Assembly (NCBI GenBank): GCA_017548445.1
Contig: JAFYZZ010000088.1
Span: 1 to 37,047 of the forward strand
DNA: 37,047 bases
Origin: Bacteroidales bacterium
GTDB lineage: Bacteria > Bacteroidota > Bacteroidia > Bacteroidales > UBA932
Direction of reading: 5' to 3'
Position numbers and translations under genes: made by a program. Under the pieces are notes generated by a model that did not search any database, was not told where the DNA came from, and saw nothing but the letters and a program-made list of their open reading frames with translations. This document shows positions 32,029 to 37,047 of the stretch, piece after piece; the stretch's first letter is position 1; every line of letters starts with the position of its first letter.

Positions 32029-33286
32029 AGATGCCTTCTTTTTCGGGCCAGTCGGCCGGTTTGTAGAGCGTGCCGCCGCTGAGCCGGCAGTCGATGCACT
32101 CGGCGTTCACCCAGACGAAATGGCTCGGCGTCGGACTCGTGTTCTCCCATTCGCCGTGCCAGATGCGCTGGCCCTGCTTGTATCTGGCGGCATTGATGAT
32201 GTCGGTATTCTCGTGTTTCTCTTCGTCGGGCGGGAAGAAGTATCCCCCCTTGGGCCGCTGGAAGAAATTCGCCTCTTCGTTGTCATAGTACAACACGGCT
32301 TCGGTCACGCCGGTCAAGCCGACGTAGCCGAGCACCCGGTAGTCCGGGTCGGAGATGCACCGGAGATTGCTGGATATCTGGCTGGGCGTGGGGGCGAAGA
32401 TGGACCCCTGTTCGTCGGTGTTTTCGCGGACCGTCCGCCAGAAATTGTAGCCGTCTTCGCTGAGCGCCTCCAGCGAGACCGTGACGCGGTAGAGCACTTG
32501 AAGCCGCCGGTCGTCGAGCGGGATACGGATGATGGCCAGGTCCTCGAAGCGGTCTTCCACCTGATTCTCCGTCGAGATGATGTCGATATTGCTGGACGAG
32601 TGTCTCTGCCAGCAGCGGTACACGCCGCCATCCCCCCTTTCGACACGCTTCGCGTTCGGGTCGTAATAGTACTGGGCCCGCAGGTCGCTGTGGTATTCCC
32701 ACTCTTCCAGGTACGACCAGCGGAAATGGCTGGAGCCGTTGCAATGCATAGAAAGGCCGATCCAGAGTTCGTTGCTCGCTTCGTTCTTGGTATAGGAGAG
32801 GCGGTCGACGACCGGGGCCTGCCGCACCTCCATCCAGTCCGTCTCGAAAGTGTGGTAACGGTAATCCTGGCTGGATTTCGTTTCCAGGTGCAGGCGGTAT
32901 CGCTGGTCGGTGCGGAGATGATCCGTGTCGAATACCAGGTGGTCCGCCAGGCTGCTCTTCCAGGTAAAGACCTGCCCGTCCGGCAGGGTGAAGGAATATT
33001 CGGGAAGATAGCCGTCGACGCGGCTCCCGTCTTCACCCTCGATGTAGCCGCTGGCCCTGAAACTGGTTGTGTCCATATATTCCTGGGGCAGCTGGGGCGT
33101 GCCTTCCAGCGGCTGGGCATAGCGGAAGTAGAGGGTGGTATTGGCACCGATCAGGATGTCCCCCTCGATCACGAAAGGATACTCCGCCCGGGTAGGAAGC
33201 TCCATTTCGTAAGGGTATTTGCAGGCGGCTGCGCCCAGCAACAGGAGCGCAACGGCGGTGTAGCGGAAGAACGAATGAGCGGCCAT
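32021..33286 (-). CDS. DUF4249 lipoprotein, copy B
   Basis: This is a 421-residue paralogue of the copy A lipoprotein, with signal and lipobox LLLLGAAAC near residue 22. Conserved blocks are FVIEGDILIG, YIEGEDGSRVDGY, LSYTKNEASNELWIGLSMHC, SSHFRWSYLEEWEYHSDL, EDRFEDLA, GSIFAPTPSQISSNLRCISD and ECIDCRLSGGT, all shared with copy A. The pair of C-terminal cysteines (CIDC) and the CISD cysteine are kept in both and may form disulfides. It shares one base with the receptor stop and overlaps the following MG2/plug-like gene by 8 bp. The role is presumed to be a receptor partner at the outer membrane. Confidence 0.9.
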   Translation of the reverse strand: MAAHSFFRYTAVALLLLGAAACKYPYEMELPTRAEYPFVIEGDILIGANTTLYFRYAQPLEGTPQLPQEYMDTTSFRASGYIEGEDGSRVDGYLPEYSFTLPDGQVFTWKSSLADHLVFDTDHLRTDQRYRLHLETKSSQDYRYHTFETDWMEVRQAPVVDRLSYTKNEASNELWIGLSMHCNGSSHFRWSYLEEWEYHSDLRAQYYYDPNAKRVERGDGGVYRCWQRHSSSNIDIISTENQVEDRFEDLAIIRIPLDDRRLQVLYRVTVSLEALSEDGYNFWRTVRENTDEQGSIFAPTPSQISSNLRCISDPDYRVLGYVGLTGVTEAVLYYDNEEANFFQRPKGGYFFPPDEEKHENTDIINAARYKQGQRIWHGEWENTSPTPSHFVWVNAECIDCRLSGGTLYKPADWPEKEGIYE

Positions 33287-35928
33287 CAGAACTTCAGGTT
33301 GAGGTTGAGGTAGGGGATCGGACAGGCGAAAATCGAGAGCATATAGGTCTTGGAACCCTCGACGAAGACGGAGTAGGCGTTCTTGCGGGCCGTCACGTTG
33401 TACACGCCGATGGTCCAGGACATATGCGAGAACTGCCGCAGGTAGTGGCCCGGGTCGATGTTGACCGCGAGGTCGAGACGGAAGTAATCAGGAACCCGGT
33501 GGACGTTGCGCTGGGTGTAGTCGAGGCGCCAGTCGCCTCCATACTCGTAGCGTGCGGTGGGCAGGGTGATGGGCCGGCCGGTGGCATATTCAAGGTTCAC
33601 CGACGCGGAGTAGCGGTGGGTGAACTTGTAATTGCCCACCAGCTTGATCTCGTGGGGCTTGTCGTGCGGGGCGTTGTACCAGGCTCCGCCGTTGATGGTC
33701 TCCACGCCGCGGTCCTTCATCTCGCGCAGCATCGAACGTGCGTAGGTATAGGAGAGCCAGCCGGTGAGTTTGCCGGAGGTCTTCTTGGCCATCAATTCGA
33801 CGCCGTAGGCCTTGCCGTAGGTCTCCACGAGATCGTCGGGGAGGTGCGGGTTCATCAGGGTCGTGGCGCCGGACCTGTAGTCCAGCTGGTGGGCCGTGCG
33901 CTTGTAGTAGGCTTCCAGCGTCAGGTCCACGGAGCCTCCTCCGACGGTCCAGTACAGGCCCGCGGCGGCCTGCCAGCCGGTCTGCGGCCGGATGCGGTCG
34001 GTGCAGAGCTGCCAGGTGTCGATCGGGGAGATGGACGAAGTGTTGGAGATCAGGTGGATGTGCTGGCTCATCGTGTTGAACCCGGCCTTCACGGACAGGT
34101 TGTCGCGCAGGGAGTACTTGCCGGACAGACGCAGTTCCGGATTGAGGTAGAACTTGGCGGGGTTCAGGGCCAGCAGGCTGCTCAGGCGTATGCCGCCGTC
34201 CAGGGTCAGCGCCGGACTGACGGTCCAGCTGTCGCTGATGAAAAGGGAGGGCTCCAGGGCATTCTGCGCGGGAAGCCGCCGGTCGGCCACGATCGTTTCT
34301 TCATAGAGCCCGGACATATGTCCCGGCAGGAGATGATAGTAGGTGGTCTGGGCGCCGTAGGAAAGGTTGTGCGCGTCGTTCATCGCATAACGGAACGTGG
34401 CCTTCGCGAATCCCTGGCGGATCCCGGTCCTGACGCGGTAGCCGGACGCCAGGTTATGCCCCAGGGTGTTGTCCAGCTGGGCGTCGTAGTGGTCGTAGCC
34501 GGCCACGGCCGTGAGGTTGAGGCGGCTGCCCAGGCGGCTGCGCCACTTGAGCGAGGCGTTGAGATTGGAATAGCGGAAGGACGTGTCGCGGCTGAAGCCG
34601 AAGGAGTCGCGGGAGCCGTATACGTAGGCCTGGAGGGTGTTGTCGTCGTCGATCTTGTGGGTCACCGACGCGTTGATGTCGCTGAAGGCAGCCCGGCCGC
34701 CGTGGTAGTTGCTGTTCTCGGGCATCAGGTTGAGGATCCAGTTGGAGTAGGTGGTGCGCCCGCCCAGGATGAAGGTGGTCCTGCCCTTCGAGAGGGGTCC
34801 CTCGAGGCTGAAGCGGCTCGTCAGCAGGCCGATGCCCATCGAACCGGCGAGCTTGTTGGAGTTGCCCTCGCGGTTGCGCACGTCGAGCACCGACGAGATG
34901 CGTCCGCCGAACTCGGCCGGGATGCTGCTCTTGTAGAGCTCCACTTCGCTGATGATGTCCGGATTGAAGGCGGAGAAGATGCCGAAGAGGTGCGTGGGAT
35001 TGTAGATGGTGCCGTCGTTGAACAGGATCAGGTTCTGGTCCGTCGAGCCGCCGCGGACGTTGAAGCCGCTGGAGGCCTCGCCCACGGACTTCACGCCCGG
35101 CAGGGTGAGGACGGCCTTGATGACGTCGCCTTCGCCGAAGGCGGTGGGAATCTTGTTGATGACCTCCATCCGTACGCGCTCGATGCCCATCTGGGCGTTG
35201 CGGTGGTGTGAAACGGCGTCGGCGGAAACGACGGCGGCGTTCAGCGCGGTCACCTTCTCCTTCATCGTGACGTCCAGCACGCCGTCGTCGAAGACCTTGA
35301 GCGTCAGGTGTATATCGTCGAGCGAGTAGCCGCTGAGGTTGAGGGTGTTGTCGCCGAGCGGAAGCGCGACGCGGTAGAAGCCGTCGGCGTCGGTGACGGT
35401 GTAGGCGCCCGTCTTCTCATCGTATACGGACACGCCGGTGAGGGGTTCGTTGGAGGCGACGTCGCGGACGTGGCCGCTGACATAAGCCTTGCCGGAATGC
35501 TTCGCGCCGGGGTCGCCGATCTCGTAAACCTTGTTCAGGAAGGTCGCCACGGTGCTCTGCTCCGCGAGGTACTGCTGCAGGTCGCCGTCGTCCGTGCGCT
35601 TTTTGTCCTCGTCGAACAGGCCGGCGGGCAGCGAGGTGAAGACGGTTTTCCCGTGCAGGACGAAGCGGTAGTCGCGCCAGCTGCTGACGACATAGCCCTT
35701 TTCGCGGAGCGCCTGTGCGGCCGCGGACGGAAAGTCTGCACGCGGGGCGCTGACGCTGAAGGTGGACTGCTCGGCGGCGTCCTTGACGAAGTAGTAATGC
35801 TCCGGGAATTGCCGGTCCAGGAAGCGGACCAGCGAATCCAGGCTCACGCGCCGGACTTCCAGGAGGTCCTGGGCTGGCAGTGCAGTGCAGCAGAGCGCCA
35901 GCAGGAGGGTCGGAAGGAACTTTCTCAT
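33286..35928 (-). CDS. TonB-dependent receptor with STN domain, copy B
   Basis: This is an 880-residue paralogue of the copy A receptor, with the same domains: signal peptide (LLLALCCTALPA), STN-like (DSLVRFLDRQFPEHYYFVKD), carboxypeptidase-like, plug and barrel ending YLNLNLKF. The plug is almost identical to copy A. Differences concentrate in the STN-like domain and in putative extracellular loops; for example, YYHLLPGHMSGLYEETIVAD aligns to YYNLQPGAMAPLYEGESLVR of copy A. This fits receptors that keep the TonB-driven core but may recognise different ligands. The start overlaps the small exported protein's stop by 4 bp. No FecR-type anti-sigma gene is adjacent. Confidence 0.94.
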   Translation of the reverse strand: MRKFLPTLLLALCCTALPAQDLLEVRRVSLDSLVRFLDRQFPEHYYFVKDAAEQSTFSVSAPRADFPSAAAQALREKGYVVSSWRDYRFVLHGKTVFTSLPAGLFDEDKKRTDDGDLQQYLAEQSTVATFLNKVYEIGDPGAKHSGKAYVSGHVRDVASNEPLTGVSVYDEKTGAYTVTDADGFYRVALPLGDNTLNLSGYSLDDIHLTLKVFDDGVLDVTMKEKVTALNAAVVSADAVSHHRNAQMGIERVRMEVINKIPTAFGEGDVIKAVLTLPGVKSVGEASSGFNVRGGSTDQNLILFNDGTIYNPTHLFGIFSAFNPDIISEVELYKSSIPAEFGGRISSVLDVRNREGNSNKLAGSMGIGLLTSRFSLEGPLSKGRTTFILGGRTTYSNWILNLMPENSNYHGGRAAFSDINASVTHKIDDDNTLQAYVYGSRDSFGFSRDTSFRYSNLNASLKWRSRLGSRLNLTAVAGYDHYDAQLDNTLGHNLASGYRVRTGIRQGFAKATFRYAMNDAHNLSYGAQTTYYHLLPGHMSGLYEETIVADRRLPAQNALEPSLFISDSWTVSPALTLDGGIRLSSLLALNPAKFYLNPELRLSGKYSLRDNLSVKAGFNTMSQHIHLISNTSSISPIDTWQLCTDRIRPQTGWQAAAGLYWTVGGGSVDLTLEAYYKRTAHQLDYRSGATTLMNPHLPDDLVETYGKAYGVELMAKKTSGKLTGWLSYTYARSMLREMKDRGVETINGGAWYNAPHDKPHEIKLVGNYKFTHRYSASVNLEYATGRPITLPTARYEYGGDWRLDYTQRNVHRVPDYFRLDLAVNIDPGHYLRQFSHMSWTIGVYNVTARKNAYSVFVEGSKTYMLSIFACPIPYLNLNLKF
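35000..35123. repeat. 124-bp perfect repeat in receptor plug (copy B)
   Basis: This is the partner of 28573-28696. A further identical run of roughly 90 bp lies nearby in both copies (starting near 28424 and 34850), covering the NREGNSNK and FGGRISSVLDVR part of the plug. Confidence 0.85.
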
Positions 35929-36668
35929 CGGGCGGCGGTGTTGAGGACCACTTCGCAGAAGGCGTCGAAGTTTGATTTCGGCAGGTCGAGCCCGGCATCG
36001 CCCACGGCCCGGCGGATCTCCTTCTTGCGGGACGGGAACTTCTTGATCAGGGCGTTGCGGTTGCGGATACGGGAGAAATTCCCGTCCGCGTCCCGGAAGA
36101 AATACAGCACCTTGTAGGCGAAGAAAAGCTTGACCTGGGGACGGTAATTCGGATCTTCATACCCGATGTCGTCCCCGTTGACATTCGTGTTCGAGGCGGA
36201 CAGGAGAGGCTTGTTGACCTGTTTGTAAACCTGCGCCGGACCGGTGCCGATTACGTCGTAGAAACCTTCCTGGATGCCCTCCACGTCCGGTCCGACCCCC
36301 ACGAAGTGGTGGCCGTCGATATCAACTGCGCTCACTGCGCCGGGCGTGAGCGCGAAGGTGAATGCGGAATTGTTGAAACGCAGCAGGGCCCGCTGGGTGT
36401 GCGCATCGATGTTGAGGGGGACGTCGTAGTAATGGCGCCCTTCGAAATCGATGTCGCCCGGACGGAACTCGGGCGTATTCCAATAAGGGTGGCCGTTGTA
36501 CGGGAAGTCGTAATGCTCCGCCTCCCGTCCGCTGTATATGACGGCGTGACTTTCGGCCATCTGCTGGTAGAGGCGGACCTCCGGGCCGTCCGGCGCCTGG
36601 GCCCCCGCGCCCGGACAACAGGCCAGGGCGGCGAGCAGTGGCGGAAGAAATCTGCAAATCAGCTTCAT
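35925..36668 (-). CDS. Small exported protein, first gene of copy B operon
   Basis: This is a 247-residue paralogue of the 29504-30235 protein. The signal peptide is MKLICRFLPPLLAALACCPG and ends GAGAQ. Shared blocks are NGHPYW, GDIDFEGRHYYDVPLNIDA, QRALLRF, HFVGVGPD, EGFYDVIGTGPAQVYKQV, NVNGDDIGYEDPNYRP and YFFRDADGNFSRI, then a basic helix (KKFPSRKKEIRRAV). Overall it is the most diverged pair of the duplicated set. I chose ATG 36668, which gives a clean signal peptide; an in-frame ATG at 36689 would add seven residues before it. Its start lies close to a tetranucleotide repeat that could affect expression. ATGA overlap with the receptor is at 35925-35928. Function unknown. Confidence 0.75.
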   Translation of the reverse strand: MKLICRFLPPLLAALACCPGAGAQAPDGPEVRLYQQMAESHAVIYSGREAEHYDFPYNGHPYWNTPEFRPGDIDFEGRHYYDVPLNIDAHTQRALLRFNNSAFTFALTPGAVSAVDIDGHHFVGVGPDVEGIQEGFYDVIGTGPAQVYKQVNKPLLSASNTNVNGDDIGYEDPNYRPQVKLFFAYKVLYFFRDADGNFSRIRNRNALIKKFPSRKKEIRRAVGDAGLDLPKSNFDAFCEVVLNTAAR

Positions 36669-36673
36669 ATTTC

Positions 36674-36693
36674 GCAATATATGTCGCAAGATA
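36674..36693 (-). promoter_or_regulatory. Weak candidate -7 boxes of copy B operon
   Basis: Two imperfect boxes are seen on the minus strand: TATCTTGC (36693-36686), like the TATCTTCG of copy A, and TATATTGC (36681-36674), which ends 5 bp before the ATG as in copy A. Neither has a clear TTTG -33 element at 19-21 bp. For the first box that position falls inside the tetranucleotide repeat. Confidence 0.3.
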
Positions 36694-36708
36694 CAAAAAA
36701 AAGCGGAC

Positions 36709-36744
36709 TTATCTATCTTTCTTTCTATCTATCTATCTTTCTGT
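36709..36744. repeat. Tetranucleotide simple-sequence repeat (CTAT/CTTT)
   Basis: On the plus strand about eight tandem four-base units of ATCT and TTCT run without interruption of the phase, 40-75 bp upstream of the copy B operon start. An A8 run at 36695-36702 lies between the repeat and the gene. Such repeats are prone to slippage during replication. Confidence 0.85.
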
Positions 36745-36802
36745 CAAATCAACGCGGATTGACGGAAATCACTGCTCCTTTTCGGTAAATAAAACGCAAG
36801 GC

Positions 36803-36833
36803 TTTGGAATTTCGGGAAATATGTCTAAATTTG
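36803..36833 (+). promoter_or_regulatory. Promoter of rpsO
   Basis: TTTG at 36803-36806, a 19-bp spacer and TAAATTTG at 36826-36833 form a near-perfect Bacteroidetes housekeeping promoter, the best in the window. The predicted start near 36838 gives a leader of about 56 bases. Confidence 0.8.
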
Positions 36834-36838
36834 CACGC

Positions 36839-36860
36839 TTTTTCCCGCGGTGGGGAAAAG
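36839..36860 (+). other. Hairpin in the rpsO leader
   Basis: TTTTCCC (36840-36846) and GGGAAAA (36853-36859) form a 7-bp stem with a 6-nt loop at the very start of the predicted rpsO transcript. S15 represses its own mRNA through structured leaders in several phyla. Whether this hairpin does so is unproven. Confidence 0.4.
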
Positions 36861-36893
36861 TTAGAGTATTAACCCCAAAAATTTGTTGCTGAA

Positions 36894-37047
36894 ATGGCTG
36901 AATATCTGATGCCTGAGAAGAAGCAAGAGATTTTCGCGAAGTACGGGAAGTCCAATAAGGACACCGGCTCTCCTGAGAGTCAGGTTGCTTTATTTTCCTA
37001 CCGTATCGCTCACCTTACCGAGCACGTGAAGAAGAACAAGAAGGACG
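36894..37047 (+). CDS. rpsO: 30S ribosomal protein S15 (N-terminal part)
   Basis: The right window edge cuts this gene after 51 codons. From ATG 36894 the frame reads [20 protein letters not shown], then [21 protein letters not shown] and [10 protein letters not shown]. This is the unmistakable start of S15 ([15 protein letters not shown]...KKD). S15 binds 16S rRNA helices 20-22 early in small-subunit assembly. There is no Shine-Dalgarno site; the sequence before ATG is A/T-rich (AAAAATTTGTTGCTGAA), as is normal in this phylum. Codon use is less GC-rich than its neighbours, with codons such as GCT, TTA and TTT. Confidence 0.96.
   Translation, partial: MAEYLMPEKKQEIFAKYGKSNKDTGSPESQVALFSYRIAHLTEHVKKNKKD

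Larger units (their letters stand above)
23930..36668 (-). repeat. Tandem duplication of a four-gene outer-membrane operon
   Basis: Two complete copies of the same gene order run head to tail. Copy A is 23930-30235 and copy B is 30328-36668, each about 6.3 kb. In the direction of transcription both encode a small exported protein, an STN-type TonB-dependent receptor, a DUF4249 lipoprotein and an MG2/plug-like protein. Gene sizes are nearly the same (243/247, 883/880, 406/421 and 565/566 residues). The receptors are the most similar pair and the small exported proteins are less so. A 92-bp spacer with a hairpin separates the copies. Confidence 0.93.

Noticed and set aside
23930..36668. Duplicated operon as a mobile element insertion
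   Set aside because: I saw no transposase, integrase, tRNA or terminal inverted repeats at its borders. Tandem duplication followed by divergence explains the layout better.
36709..36744. Possible CRISPR-like array
   Set aside because: The units are only 4 bp and contiguous, with no spacers; it is a microsatellite.
36638..36892. Small open frame on the plus strand between copy B and rpsO
   Set aside because: It consists of the repeat region and the rpsO promoter/leader; the translated repeat gives a low-complexity FLSIYLSV run, and there is no sign of coding selection.

Overview
The window is chromosomal DNA from a high-GC member of the Bacteroidetes, most likely a Bacteroidales gut-type bacterium. 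The evidence is several TonB-dependent outer-membrane receptors with carboxypeptidase-like N-terminal domains, DUF4249 lipoproteins, a DUF4252 protein next to an ECF sigma factor, TAnnTTTG-type promoter boxes, and no Shine-Dalgarno sites. The species is not determinable by eye.

Layout. 1-1139 (-): DUF58/MoxR pair, cut by the left edge. 1166-1954 (+): truA. 1955-6754 (-): a four-gene operon of ECF sigma factor, one-TM putative anti-sigma factor, DUF4252 protein and outer-membrane beta-barrel receptor. All junctions overlap by 4 bp, and an ECF-type promoter lies just upstream. 6861-13697 (-): folC, a giant alpha-2-macroglobulin-like lipoprotein and a small unknown gene, ending at a hairpin terminator. 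13749-16223 (+): a protein with possible PurL/PurM-like C-terminus plus a PIN-PhoH protein. 16279-19005 (+): ppdK, sharing a bidirectional terminator with a convergent DUF389 membrane protein (19086-20432, -). 20521-23949 (+): an unrecognised 740-residue membrane protein with an EF-hand loop, followed by a GT4 glycosyltransferase.

23930-36668 (-) is the most striking part: two complete tandem copies of one four-gene outer-membrane operon. Each copy encodes a small exported protein, an STN-containing TonB-dependent receptor, a DUF4249 lipoprotein and a protein with an MG2 domain plus a receptor-plug-like domain but no barrel. The copies are diverged, yet share long perfect nucleotide runs in the receptor plug. 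Copy A has its own promoter behind a hairpin terminator of copy B. 36894-37047 (+) is the start of rpsO.

How the genes may work together: the sigma/anti-sigma/DUF4252/receptor operon looks like an autoregulated envelope-response unit. The tandem operon looks like two versions of an uptake or surface machine for an unknown substrate. The rest is housekeeping (tRNA modification, folate, pyruvate-phosphate metabolism, ribosome) and envelope maintenance.

A window-wide signal unrelated to any gene is the near absence of the tetranucleotide CATG. I found only one, at 6395, although NNC codons are otherwise preferred; codons before ATG switch to NNT.
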